Program-made: the position numbers and the translations under genes
Virus record (IMG/VR): IMGVR_UViG_3300006071_000035
Coordinates: 1-37,474 of that record
Direction: 5' to 3' (one strand)
Length of the DNA: 37,474 nt
From: a virus
Shown here: piece after piece, positions 1 to 7,508 of the stretch
How the letters are laid out: each line of letters opens with the position of its first letter
Numbering within the stretch: the stretch's first letter is position 1
The notes under the pieces: model-generated
What the model saw: the letters and a program-made list of their open reading frames with translations, nothing else
What the model was told of the DNA's origin: nothing
The model's database searches: none

Positions 1-111
1 ACCAAGTTGTTCAACTAAATAATCTTCAACTAAACAAGACCAAGCATACCAATTATCTTTTACACCAGCCGAAAAACTACACCCAGTTATTAGAATTCTA
101 AATGGTTGCAT
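1..111 (-). CDS. SGNH/GDSL-like protein, N-terminal fragment (runs off the window)
   Basis: An ATG at 111 opens a frame that stays open to base 1, giving 37 visible residues. They begin MQPFRILITGCSFSAG. A short hydrophobic strand followed by G-C-S-F/T-S is block I of SGNH/GDSL hydrolases, with the Ser as presumed nucleophile, and it matches the start of the gene at 25801-26826. The start overlaps the end of the upstream glycosyltransferase by 14 bases, so the two are probably translationally coupled. The rest lies outside the window. Substrate unknown; the glycosyltransferase neighbourhood suggests glycan de-acylation or acyl transfer (inference). Confidence 0.55.
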   Translation of the reverse strand, partial: MQPFRILITGCSFSAGVKDNWYAWSCLVEDYLVEQLG

Positions 112-724
112 AGAAATTGTTTTGTCTTTCTTGTCTTTCTATTTCTTTAATGTGTTTAATACAATATGTCTCATCTTTTGGAAAGATAGAATAGCTCTCA
201 AATCCTTGTAATTGTTCATGTACTTTACCACTCCAAAATATAGATTGTTTGTTTTGATATAATCTACCTTGTACATCAGGAAAGTTTACCCAACCCAATT
301 CATTTACTTGCCATCCCCATTTTTTAATATGCTCATCGGTTAATCCGTTTACAATATTAATTCTAGGAATAAAAAACATTTCAATATTTGGATTTCCTTC
401 TAATATAAAACCTAAGTTATTTATTAATTTGGTATCTAAAATTTCGTCTGCATCTAACTGAAATATCCAATCTCCTGAACAATTTTGATTAAGATGTTGT
501 TTGTATGTTCCAAAATCTCCATTAAGAGGATATCCAATTAATTTATCAATTTTCTTATCAAATACTAAATCATTAAGATATTCCAATACTTCAACTGTCA
601 CCTTTTGGTTATCATATTGAACAATGATTTCATCGGTATCTATTTTGTTTTCTATCAACAAAGGAAGTAAAGTTTGTATTTCCTTAATTTCATCTGCAAC
701 CGTAACTGCGTAACTTATTTTCAT
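98..724 (-). CDS. Family 2 (GT-A) glycosyltransferase
   Basis: A 208-residue protein. The N-terminus (MKISYAVTVADE) is a GT-A beta strand, and residues 88-94 (FQLDADE) carry the D-x-D motif that binds the metal and nucleotide-sugar in family 2 transferases. It is shorter than most free-standing GT2 enzymes (about 250-300 residues), so it is a minimal catalytic domain; no membrane segment is visible. It is the last complete member of a run of glycosyltransferases at 98-3940, with 2 bases separating it from the previous gene. Likely role: sugar transfer onto a phage or host glycan. Donor and acceptor cannot be read from sequence. Confidence 0.75.
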   Translation of the reverse strand: MKISYAVTVADEIKEIQTLLPLLIENKIDTDEIIVQYDNQKVTVEVLEYLNDLVFDKKIDKLIGYPLNGDFGTYKQHLNQNCSGDWIFQLDADEILDTKLINNLGFILEGNPNIEMFFIPRINIVNGLTDEHIKKWGWQVNELGWVNFPDVQGRLYQNKQSIFWSGKVHEQLQGFESYSIFPKDETYCIKHIKEIERQERQNNFYATI

Positions 725-726
725 TT

Positions 727-1269
727 TTATAATATTTCTGTTTCGTTATTGAAGTTTTTAAATCCTAATTTTGTTTTTAATTTAGATACATCAAAATATA
801 ATTCTTTAATCATTTTTATATTTTTCTTTTTGTAGGTTCGATATACATCATATTTTTTTAAATCACTATTATTTTTAACTGATTTTTTGTAGAATGTTTT
901 ACCACTTCTATCAATTAAAATAGCTTTCCTACCGGTGTCATATCCTAAATCATCATTAAAGGTTTTATCATTATCTTCAATTTCTTTGATTAATTCTTTA
1001 GTATATTTTTGGTCTTGAATATCATCGTATAATTTTAAAAATCTGCTCAATGGTAATTCATTTAATTTTATACAATGTATTAATCCTTTTCTAGTGTTTT
1101 TTCCTAAAACTAATAATAATGGCGTTCCTGCTGCACTATAAGATTCTGTTTTACCTGTATCTTCGTATTTGTAACCATATAATCTATAAAATGCACCATT
1201 CTTTACTTCATTAATAGAGGTTGGTATTTCTTTGTAAAAATATTGCCTATAATGATGTATTTGATTCAT
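727..1269 (-). CDS. Uncharacterised phage protein (180 aa)
   Basis: I do not recognise a family with confidence. Residues 25-72 read as a compact beta-rich module: G-A-F-Y-R-L-Y-G-Y, then a T-P-L-L-L-V-L-G strand, then G-L-I-H-C-I-K-L-N-E-L. This arrangement recalls a small conserved protein of T4-like phages that I know only as hypothetical. The C-terminal half is Lys/Asp/Asn-rich and probably helical. The start overlaps the end of the upstream glycosyltransferase by 23 bases, so it belongs to the same transcript. No signal peptide or membrane segment. Context alone does not assign a role. Confidence 0.6.
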   Translation of the reverse strand: MNQIHHYRQYFYKEIPTSINEVKNGAFYRLYGYKYEDTGKTESYSAAGTPLLLVLGKNTRKGLIHCIKLNELPLSRFLKLYDDIQDQKYTKELIKEIEDNDKTFNDDLGYDTGRKAILIDRSGKTFYKKSVKNNSDLKKYDVYRTYKKKNIKMIKELYFDVSKLKTKLGFKNFNNETEIL

Positions 1270-2533
1270 ATTGGTTTAATGTTGGTAAATTCAATGGTAT
1301 GAATTGTTTTATTGTTGGAACATATTGAGTTAAAATTGTATCAAACAATTTAGTCATTTGTTCTAAACTAAAATTCTGTTTGTTTTGTTTACCTAATTGA
1401 AATGATGCGATTTTATACTTATCGTAGTTCTTATAAATATCTTTTAATTTAGTAATTGCACTACTATAATTTACATAAAACCACTTACTACCTTGTATAA
1501 TAAATTGATTTTGTGCCGATGGATGAACATCTTTTAATTCACCCTCTAATAATACTGCACCACTCTTTAAGAAATCTAAATGTCCACTCCAATTAGAAGC
1601 AATCACCGGCTTACCAGTCAAACTAAATTCTAAAAGAGGTCTACCGAATCCTTCACCATGTGTAAAAGATACCATTGCTTTAACTTTTTGATGTTCGTAT
1701 AACCCATGCATTTCATCTTCGGTAAACTCACCATGTAATAAATAAATTGGAGGACAACTTGTACCAAACTCTTTAGTAAGTTGTTCAATTCTGCCCGCCA
1801 TATCCTCTCTATCTCTAACACTAAATCCTGCGGATGATGTTTTTAATACTAATGCCGGAGCATTCTTTTGTCCACCAAATGCGTGACAAAATGTTTTAAT
1901 CGTCATACCAACATCTTTTCTATCATGTCCTAATTCACCTTGTAACCAGTGACCTGTAAATAGAAATACAAAATCTTCTTTAATTTGATCTAATTCGGTA
2001 ATAGTTGGAACATCACTCGCACCAAATGTATCGTTATTAAATCCTTCAAAAAGAACTTCGATTGGTTTTACAATTTTAAATGTATTAATAACTTGTTGTG
2101 TTACATTATGTTTTTCTACATAAGCAGTATTTACTAAAACATCTTTAGAAAATTGAGATGGAACAATTATTAAATCCATTCTATTACAACCATGTATCCA
2201 ATCAATAGGTGCTACTGTCGTTTCTATTCCCGCTGTGATACCGATATTATATGTACCCTTAGCTTCAAATTCGTTTGGTACTGAAATTTGAATAAACACA
2301 TCTGGCTTTCTTTCAATTGGTAATCCTATTCTATCTAATATTTGTTTATCACTTTCGTTATTAGGATTTAATGCATTCATAGGTGTATTTCCCCAACGTA
2401 ATGATACAATTCTAATATCGTACTTATCTAAACTTATTAAACTTCTAACTAAATCTCTACTATGGTCTCCGTAACCACTTCTTGTTGCTACCGGTCCTTG
2501 TACTACTAATAAAGGTTTTGTAATTTCTGCCAT
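1247..2533 (-). CDS. GT-B fold glycosyltransferase (family 4/1 type)
   Basis: A 428-residue protein. The N-terminal Rossmann half starts LLVVQGPVATRSGYGDHSR, with the glycine-rich acceptor loop of GT-B enzymes. The C-terminal half carries HGEGFGRPLLEFSLTGKPVI at about residues 292-311, the conserved nucleotide-sugar-binding region with the E-x7-E-like pattern (E294 and E302). Length is typical for family 4. The start is ATGGC preceded by AAATAAGTT, a context shared with neighbouring genes at 3940 and 4153. It follows the next glycosyltransferase after 3 bases. Probable sequential glycan builder; sugar specificity not deducible. Confidence 0.8.
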   Translation of the reverse strand: MAEITKPLLVVQGPVATRSGYGDHSRDLVRSLISLDKYDIRIVSLRWGNTPMNALNPNNESDKQILDRIGLPIERKPDVFIQISVPNEFEAKGTYNIGITAGIETTVAPIDWIHGCNRMDLIIVPSQFSKDVLVNTAYVEKHNVTQQVINTFKIVKPIEVLFEGFNNDTFGASDVPTITELDQIKEDFVFLFTGHWLQGELGHDRKDVGMTIKTFCHAFGGQKNAPALVLKTSSAGFSVRDREDMAGRIEQLTKEFGTSCPPIYLLHGEFTEDEMHGLYEHQKVKAMVSFTHGEGFGRPLLEFSLTGKPVIASNWSGHLDFLKSGAVLLEGELKDVHPSAQNQFIIQGSKWFYVNYSSAITKLKDIYKNYDKYKIASFQLGKQNKQNFSLEQMTKLFDTILTQYVPTIKQFIPLNLPTLNQYESNTSL

Positions 2534-2536
2534 AAC

Positions 2537-3940
2537 TTATTTTATTTTGAATAATTCGTATTTTTTTCTAGGTTTCCAATTAGTTAATGCTGTATCCATT
2601 CCATTGATTAAAGTTTGGCACATATTTTGTACACTCAATCCACCAACTCCTAATGCGAAATCTCTACCTAATAAACCTTTTTTTTTTCTTTCATCTCTAC
2701 TCATATCATACCACTCTTTAATCTTATCGGCTACTTCTACAAAGTCGATATGATCTTCAAAAATATATGGTGTAGGTACTGAACCTGTAAATGAACGAGA
2801 TGTTGACCAAACTGGTTTAACCCAATCACCCCACTTTAAAGTATCTTTCCATAATCTCCAATCATGTAATGAACCCCATTTAACATAATCAGATGGTCTT
2901 GTATAATCCCAATTTCCACCAACTTCATCATTAGAGAATAAGAATCCACATTGGTCTTGCATACCACCTGTCACATTTACGATAATAGGTGTTCCTGCCA
3001 TAATACTTTCTGCTGTTGCTAAACCAAATCCTTCATTAGATGCTAAGTTAATTGTAACGTCTGCAATATTATAAAGGTAATTTAATTCGGTTTCACTCCA
3101 TCTAGCATTATCAAATATAACATTAATTTCAGGTGCATTATCTGCAATTACTTTAGGTAAGTCCGTTCCATTTTCATCTACCGGTTGAGTGTGCATTAAC
3201 AATACTGTCTTTGCTGCTTGTTCCGGTGTAAGTTTTGCTACAAACTCTTTGAATGCATAGATAACTTCAATTGGTTGTTTTCTCCTGATGTTTCGATTAC
3301 TCCAATATAATACGAAATCATATGTTTTATCACCGAATATTTTTTGTTTGAAATCTTGAGGTACATCAACAACTTTATAATCTTCTGGATTAATACCATG
3401 TGGTACATAACTTACTTGCCAAGATTCAGGTTGTTTCCATCTATCTTTGGTAGTTAAACTCCAAACTCTATTTGTAATACCAAATGTTTGTTTAGAAATA
3501 CAACCAATCCAATCACAACTTTCGTAGTAATCTCTATTATATTTTGGGTCTGGCAAATCATCCCAAATGTGATAAAAGAAAATAGGTGTGTGTTGTCTAA
3601 TTTCATGCTCAATATCATACAACCAAATCCAATATCTTGGGTCGGTAAAGTGTAAAATAGCATCAGGTTTTTCTAACTCTAAAATTTGTCTTAATTTTTC
3701 TGCTGTACCATATCCTGATGATGGATAAATCTTTAAATATGCATCTGCTATTCCCGTTTTACCACGAACATCATCACATAAATCTAAAATCTTACCTTCT
3801 TCTGGATGTTGTACTGCTGCACCTAATTGTACCCAATCATAATGTTGTAGTGAACCCATTACTAATTGCTTACTCATATTAGCAATACCACTACTCATTC
3901 TTAAATCATCTGCTAATAACAGGATTTTCTTTTTTGCCAT
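2537..3940 (-). CDS. GT-B fold glycosyltransferase (family 4 type)
   Basis: A 467-residue protein. The N-terminus (KKILLLADDLRMSSGIANM) is a GT-B Rossmann start with a glycine-bearing acceptor loop. At about residues 300-335 the motif N-E-G-F-G-L-A-T-A-E-S-I-M-A-G-T-P-I-I-V is the classic family-4 donor site with two glutamates eight residues apart. Tyr/Trp/Asp-rich segments near residues 100-140 and 340-390 are probably acceptor-binding insertions. It is the first of three consecutive glycosyltransferase genes, so it likely acts in the same glycan pathway. Cytosolic; no membrane segment seen. Confidence 0.82.
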   Translation of the reverse strand: MAKKKILLLADDLRMSSGIANMSKQLVMGSLQHYDWVQLGAAVQHPEEGKILDLCDDVRGKTGIADAYLKIYPSSGYGTAEKLRQILELEKPDAILHFTDPRYWIWLYDIEHEIRQHTPIFFYHIWDDLPDPKYNRDYYESCDWIGCISKQTFGITNRVWSLTTKDRWKQPESWQVSYVPHGINPEDYKVVDVPQDFKQKIFGDKTYDFVLYWSNRNIRRKQPIEVIYAFKEFVAKLTPEQAAKTVLLMHTQPVDENGTDLPKVIADNAPEINVIFDNARWSETELNYLYNIADVTINLASNEGFGLATAESIMAGTPIIVNVTGGMQDQCGFLFSNDEVGGNWDYTRPSDYVKWGSLHDWRLWKDTLKWGDWVKPVWSTSRSFTGSVPTPYIFEDHIDFVEVADKIKEWYDMSRDERKKKGLLGRDFALGVGGLSVQNMCQTLINGMDTALTNWKPRKKYELFKIK

Positions 3941-3955
3941 AACTTGTTTTGATTA

Positions 3956-4153
3956 TTAAAATTGTGAACCACTTTGTTGTAACTCTGTATATTTTGTAAT
4001 TGTTGTTCTATATTCATCATTTGTCATATAGAGGTCAATACTTCTATTAACTAATTTTTGTAATGTAACCCCATCAGTTATTGTAAAAACTTTAAAGGAT
4101 TTATACAAATCCGTTAGAATTTTTACCGATGTCAATTGTGTTTTGTCTGCCAT
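3956..4153 (-). CDS. Small ribbon-helix-helix DNA-binding protein
   Basis: A 65-residue protein. Residues 7-45 fit the ribbon-helix-helix fold (Arc/MetJ type): a short strand T-S-V-K-I-L, then L-Y-K-S-F-K helix A, then T-L-Q-K-L-V-N-R-S-I-D-L-Y helix B. Such proteins dimerise and bind operators through the strand. The start is ATGGC within AAATAAGTTATGGC. It lies between the nuclease gene and the glycosyltransferases, so it may regulate this early-type cluster (inference). No operator is obvious. Confidence 0.65.
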   Translation of the reverse strand: MADKTQLTSVKILTDLYKSFKVFTITDGVTLQKLVNRSIDLYMTNDEYRTTITKYTELQQSGSQF

Positions 4154-4194
4154 AACTTATTTTGTTTGTTTTAATTATATACATATATATAAGA

Positions 4195-5067
4195 TTATTT
4201 AAAAAACGAACACAATTTTTTATCTTTAAATTCACAAAATCTACAATTTTTATTCTTTTCACCTGGATTAGGTTCATAGTTTGCATTCATATTATACGAA
4301 CCATCCTCATTGAATACTGAATGAATAAACTCCATAAAATCTTTATACCCTCTCTTAGTTGTGTTTGTTCCATGTGCCGGTACAAATACTGAAATATGTG
4401 GAATTGGATATTCGAAATCTTTACTTACTTTTCTTTTGATAATATGATATTCTACTTTAATTTTTTCTATATCAATCTTATATTGTTCTGCTAAGAAATA
4501 TTTGTATAACAATAACTGATTAAGTTTTGTTTTATCTTTCTTCATATCCTTAGTCCAACCTCTACCACTTGTTTTAAAGTCGATGATATAATATTCACCA
4601 CTATCTTTGTGTTTTAAGAGAACGTCAATGAAACCCATAAAGTTGATATTATCTTTAACTTTAAGATTTAACGTTTTTTCTACACCCACTAGCTCCCAAC
4701 CTTTCTTTGAGAATAATCTATCACTATGCTTTTCAAACCATAGTAAAATCTCAATACCGTCCCCATAGAACTCCTCTAATTCTTTTTTGGTACAAACTAT
4801 CGTTCCTTCGGGTGCCTTCTCTTGTTCCTTAGTAAAATTCGTTCTAAGGGATTCTAATAACATACCCTTAAGGTCTAACATATTTGCTTGCTTCTTACTT
4901 ACTCCGTAAAAGACAGTAAGGTAGTGTTGTAGGACTTCATGCATTGAAGTTCCAAACACGGTGTTAATGTTTGATGTTGAAGTTCCTAATTTATCAATAT
5001 AGTTTAATTTATATTGATGTGGACAATTAGCCCAAATTGTGTATTGTGAGTATGATACTTTTGCCAT
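4195..5067 (-). CDS. PD-(D/E)XK exonuclease, Cas4/RecB family
   Basis: A 290-residue protein with the full Cas4/RecB-like layout. An N-terminal S-Y-S-Q-Y segment with a Cys (A-N-C-P) is followed by an H (S-M-H-E-V) at about residue 43. The catalytic G-F-I-D-V-L ... Y-Y-I-I-D-F-K-T-S at about residues 142-166 supplies the D, D and K. Q and Y of motif IV lie in L-N-Q-L-L-L-Y. A C-terminal C-x2-C-x6-C cluster (about 276-286) with the N-terminal Cys should bind a 4Fe-4S cluster. Likely a 5'-3' single-strand exonuclease in recombination or repair. A promoter ends only 5 bases before its ATG, so the mRNA is probably leaderless. Confidence 0.85.
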   Translation of the reverse strand: MAKVSYSQYTIWANCPHQYKLNYIDKLGTSTSNINTVFGTSMHEVLQHYLTVFYGVSKKQANMLDLKGMLLESLRTNFTKEQEKAPEGTIVCTKKELEEFYGDGIEILLWFEKHSDRLFSKKGWELVGVEKTLNLKVKDNINFMGFIDVLLKHKDSGEYYIIDFKTSGRGWTKDMKKDKTKLNQLLLYKYFLAEQYKIDIEKIKVEYHIIKRKVSKDFEYPIPHISVFVPAHGTNTTKRGYKDFMEFIHSVFNEDGSYNMNANYEPNPGEKNKNCRFCEFKDKKLCSFFK

Positions 5068-5072
5068 ATAGT

Positions 5073-5104
5073 CAAATATACGACAATTTCCTCAATTTAC
5101 CAAA
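5073..5104 (-). promoter_or_regulatory. Bacteroidota-type promoter for the Cas4-like nuclease
   Basis: On the minus strand TTTG is followed by exactly 20 bases and TATATTTG, a perfect match to the Bacteroidota sigma consensus TTTG-N19/21-TAnnTTTG. The -33 box sits in the wider TTTGGTA seen at most promoters of this window. The ATG of the next gene begins 6 bases after the -7 box. Confidence 0.85.
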
Positions 5105-5125
5105 AAATAGTGAGAATATCAGTTA

Positions 5126-5149
5126 CATATTATAAAAAACTATAATATG
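5126..5149 (-). repeat. Inverted repeat at the end of the 495-aa gene
   Basis: Two 9-base arms (CATATTATA and TATAATATG) form a perfect AT-only hairpin with a 6-base loop. The stop codon of the upstream gene (5140-5142) lies inside it. No T-run follows on the minus strand, so it may protect or pause the mRNA rather than act as a strong terminator. Confidence 0.5.
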
Positions 5150-6627
5150 ACCCTACTACCTATTAAGAAATTTTGTAATATGGGAGTACCAGGTTGTGTT
5201 GAGCCACTCATCTTATAATTGAAAGAAAATCCAAACCTTTTACTTATTTTATAGTCGAAAGATGCACCTGTCAAAAATCCCATATGTCTATTAACCATTG
5301 TTGCTCCCGTCACACTATTCCAACCTATCGGTGCAAACATAGTAAATATTTGTGGTGATATTGTTAATTTTGGGCTATACTGATATGGTTTAGTCCAAAA
5401 TACTACTGTCGATGTATTCATACTATAACCAAAACCACCATGTCCATTTGGTAAAAATAAATTAATTAAACCAACATTATATCCATAAGTTCCATGTACG
5501 ATATCTGGTTTAATCCATGTATATCCTAATAAGTTCATATATGTTCCATTCAAATATGCAAATGCAGTTGAATAAGAATTAATTGCGTTTAGTTGTCCGT
5601 TTTCGAAATCCATTTTTGTATATCCACCACCTAATACAAATTGTTTAAGATTTGAATATATCATTGATGTTCCACTCCAACTTTCATCACCCGCCATAGA
5701 TGATTGAGATATACCGACAGTTATTGCTGCAGAATATTTACCATCTGCTCCTTGTGCTGTTGTTAAGTCAGATGCTAACAATAATGGATTTAATGCTCTT
5801 TGTTGTTCTTTCTTTTTTTTCTCCTCTTCTTTTTTCTTTTCTTCTTCTTTCTTTTTTTCCTCCTTCTTTTGGTCATCTTTCTTTTCATCTGATTTTTTAC
5901 TTTCAGATTTACTTTCGGATTTTGAATCACTTTTACTATCTGATTTAGTTTCTGCCGGTTTGTCAGAAGATTTACTATCCGAAGATGCTGCCGGTTTACT
6001 ATCTGATGAAGAACTACTACTTGATGAAGATGAACTCGAAGATGATGAACTACTACTTGCCGGTGGTGGTGTATCTCCCCCACTACTTGTAGAACTACTA
6101 CTTGCAGGAGGTGGTGTATCAGTTCCTCCACTTGTAGAACTGCTACTTGCCGGAGGTGGAGTTGATGCCGGCGGTGGAGGTGCTGCGGCAGTTGCTGCTG
6201 AACTACTTGCTGCCGAACTTGCACTACTACTTGCGGCAGATGATGCTGAACTACTTGCTGCCGAACTTGCAGCTGCTGATGCGGCTGAACTTGCTGCTGA
6301 ACTTGCAGCTTGTGCTGCGGCATTTGTTGCGGCTTGTGTTACGACAGTAGTTACGACTGTATTAACAGGACAAGCCATTGATTGATATGTTGCGTATGTA
6401 GTTTGTAACCATGCTTGCAACAATCCCAACTGAACTTGTTGTGGTGTGAATGTTTGTATTTGATTGTAAAATGAAACTACTGCGTTTCCGTTTACATATG
6501 TTGTGGTTGCTTTAACAGTCTGACCTGTACACTTATCTATAAAAGTTTGGGTATAGGTTTGTCCTATCGCTTTATTTGCGAATAAGAATGTAACAATTAT
6601 GAATAAACTTGCTAACCATTTTTTCAT
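5140..6627 (-). CDS. Exported Ala/Ser-Pro/Ser-Lys/Glu low-complexity protein with beta-rich C-terminus
   Basis: A 495-residue protein. Residues 1-22 are a signal peptide (MKKWLASLFIIVTFLFANKA, then IGQ). Residues 24-88 form a small domain with two Cys. Residues 98-148 are Ala/Ser repeats. Residues 149-192 hold three TPPPASSSS-type units, and 190-208 are poly-Ser. Residues 209-275 are Ser/Asp/Lys grading into a Lys/Glu helix. Residues 280-495 look like alternating amphipathic strands rich in Gly, Tyr and Phe, like an outer-membrane barrel or beta sandwich. I infer an envelope anchor with a long rod or linker. It is last in the 8228-5140 gene set. Exact function unknown. Confidence 0.75.
   Translation of the reverse strand: MKKWLASLFIIVTFLFANKAIGQTYTQTFIDKCTGQTVKATTTYVNGNAVVSFYNQIQTFTPQQVQLGLLQAWLQTTYATYQSMACPVNTVVTTVVTQAATNAAAQAASSAASSAASAAASSAASSSASSAASSSASSAASSSAATAAAPPPPASTPPPASSSSTSGGTDTPPPASSSSTSSGGDTPPPASSSSSSSSSSSSSSSSSSDSKPAASSDSKSSDKPAETKSDSKSDSKSESKSESKKSDEKKDDQKKEEKKKEEEKKKEEEKKKKEQQRALNPLLLASDLTTAQGADGKYSAAITVGISQSSMAGDESWSGTSMIYSNLKQFVLGGGYTKMDFENGQLNAINSYSTAFAYLNGTYMNLLGYTWIKPDIVHGTYGYNVGLINLFLPNGHGGFGYSMNTSTVVFWTKPYQYSPKLTISPQIFTMFAPIGWNSVTGATMVNRHMGFLTGASFDYKISKRFGFSFNYKMSGSTQPGTPILQNFLIGSRVIL
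6004..6336 (-). repeat. Low-complexity coding repeats (Ala/Ser and TPPPASSSS units)
   Basis: Within the 495-residue gene, DNA encoding residues 98-208 consists of imperfect AASS codon repeats, three copies of a roughly 13-residue TPPPASSSSTSGG unit, and a run of about 18 Ser codons. Synonymous codons are mixed, so the repeat is kept at protein level more than at DNA level. Repeat-number variation between isolates is likely. Confidence 0.75.
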
Positions 6628-6632
6628 TTATA

Positions 6633-6935
6633 TTAGTGTCTGCCTCTAAATCCACCTCTAAATCCACCTCTAAATCCACCACCAATTCTAATAGGAACTA
6701 CTACACTTGGTGCCCAATATGGATATAAAATTCCATTATAATAATAAGGTGTGTTTACATATACTTGAGTTGATACAGGAGTACCATCTGCATATGTTCT
6801 AGTTACAATTTTAACTTCTTTACCAGTACTGTCTTTTGTGATTGTTTCTGTAACACTATAAGGTCTTTCCGCTTGATAAGGTGCTACACAACCTACCATA
6901 AATACTACTGCTAATAATCCTAATACTTTTTTCAT
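6633..6935 (-). CDS. Small lipoprotein with GGFRGGFRG tail
   Basis: A 100-residue protein. Residues 1-16 (MKKVLGLLAVVFMVGC) form a lipoprotein signal with Cys16 as lipidation site. The middle holds two short beta segments (T-E-T-I-T-K-D-S and V-K-I-V-T-R-T-Y-A-D-G), then a Tyr/Pro-rich stretch. The C-terminus has three G-G-F-R repeats and ends RGRH. The layout resembles small Bacteroidota and proteobacterial surface lipoproteins with YXXG or GFRG tails. It sits between other exported proteins, 5 bases upstream of the 495-residue gene. Probably outer-membrane anchored; role unknown. Confidence 0.7.
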   Translation of the reverse strand: MKKVLGLLAVVFMVGCVAPYQAERPYSVTETITKDSTGKEVKIVTRTYADGTPVSTQVYVNTPYYYNGILYPYWAPSVVVPIRIGGGFRGGFRGGFRGRH

Positions 6936-7102
6936 TTCTTTTCCTTTTTATTTTGAACAATCATTTCTATTTTATCATCATCTTCCTTTGTTATTGCACA
7001 TTCTGCACAACAACCACCAGTTCCATGTGGTATATTAGGTGAGCCACTAAACATACTCATTATACCAGCTAAGAACAATCCTATGGTTTTAAATGGTTTC
7101 AT
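6932..7102 (-). CDS. Small membrane or exported protein with Cys cluster
   Basis: A 56-residue protein from the ATG at 7102, which lies one base past the previous stop; a GTG at 7114 would add four residues and is less likely. Residues 1-20 (MKPFKTIGLFLAGIMSMFSG) are one hydrophobic segment, possibly a signal peptide. A G-G-C-C-A-E-C motif follows, then a charged Lys/Glu/Asp tail. The three Cys could bind a metal or form disulfides. The end overlaps the next lipoprotein start by 4 bases (ATGA type), so it is translationally coupled. Family not recognised. Confidence 0.55.
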   Translation of the reverse strand: MKPFKTIGLFLAGIMSMFSGSPNIPHGTGGCCAECAITKEDDDKIEMIVQNKKEKK

Positions 7103-7103
7103 A

Positions 7104-7307
7104 TTAACAACCACACATTTTTAAAAATTCATCTTTATCAAAAATAACATGTTCTGCATTAAATTTATTAATCATATTATCTGCTATTTCTTTTCTATTT
7201 TCTTTATCCTTTACCATCAAAAGAAGCTCCGCTACACCGGTAACCATATCTCTATCGTTCTCATGTTCATCATATTCTTCTTTTATCAGGTCTTTAAGTT
7301 TTATCAT
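7104..7307 (-). CDS. Small acidic protein with a T4-type capsid-targeting-like N-terminus
   Basis: A 67-residue protein. I chose the ATG at 7307 because TATAGGAGATAAT lies directly upstream, a clear GGAG ribosome-binding site, and because it starts one base after the previous stop. An upstream ATG at 7340 would overlap that gene by 32 bases. The N-terminus MIKLKDLIKEEYDE is nearly the same as that of the 2H phosphoesterase at 24216-24746 (MIKLKKLLKE). Both resemble T4 internal-protein capsid-targeting peptides, which are cut after (L/I)-x-E. The rest is a charged helical protein ending C-G-C. Possible virion internal protein (inference). Confidence 0.6.
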   Translation of the reverse strand: MIKLKDLIKEEYDEHENDRDMVTGVAELLLMVKDKENRKEIADNMINKFNAEHVIFDKDEFLKMCGC

Positions 7308-7308
7308 A

Positions 7309-7506
7309 TTATCTCCTATAATAGTGATGGTGAAATCCATGATGATGTCTTGGATTGATTGTAATACATGAACTTAATAATCCTACCACTAAAACAAAGG
7401 TAGATAATTTTTTCAATATATCCAAATTATTTTTAACTAATTCTGTTTTTTTAACACCAGAACGTCTACTTCTCATTGGTCTTTTTTTCTTTGCTGCTGT
7501 TCCCAT
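7309..7506 (-). CDS. Small basic single-span membrane protein with His-rich tail
   Basis: A 65-residue protein. Residues 1-32 are strongly basic (AAKKKRPMRSRRSG). Residues 36-52 form one hydrophobic segment (STFVLVVGLLSSC), which could also be read as a late lipobox with Cys. The tail is His/Tyr-rich (RHHHGFHHHYYRR). An N-in, C-out topology is expected from the positive-inside rule. It starts 2 bases after the CsgG-like gene ends and belongs to the same set of envelope proteins. No family recognised; the His tail may bind metal. Confidence 0.55.
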   Translation of the reverse strand: MGTAAKKKRPMRSRRSGVKKTELVKNNLDILKKLSTFVLVVGLLSSCITINPRHHHGFHHHYYRR

Positions 7507-7508
7507 AA

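Noticed and set aside
5790-6385. Long open frames on both strands over the low-complexity gene (His/Gln/Val-rich and Glu/Leu/Ala-rich)
   Set aside because: They are shadows of repetitive codons in the 495-residue gene, have no start context, and encode only repeats.
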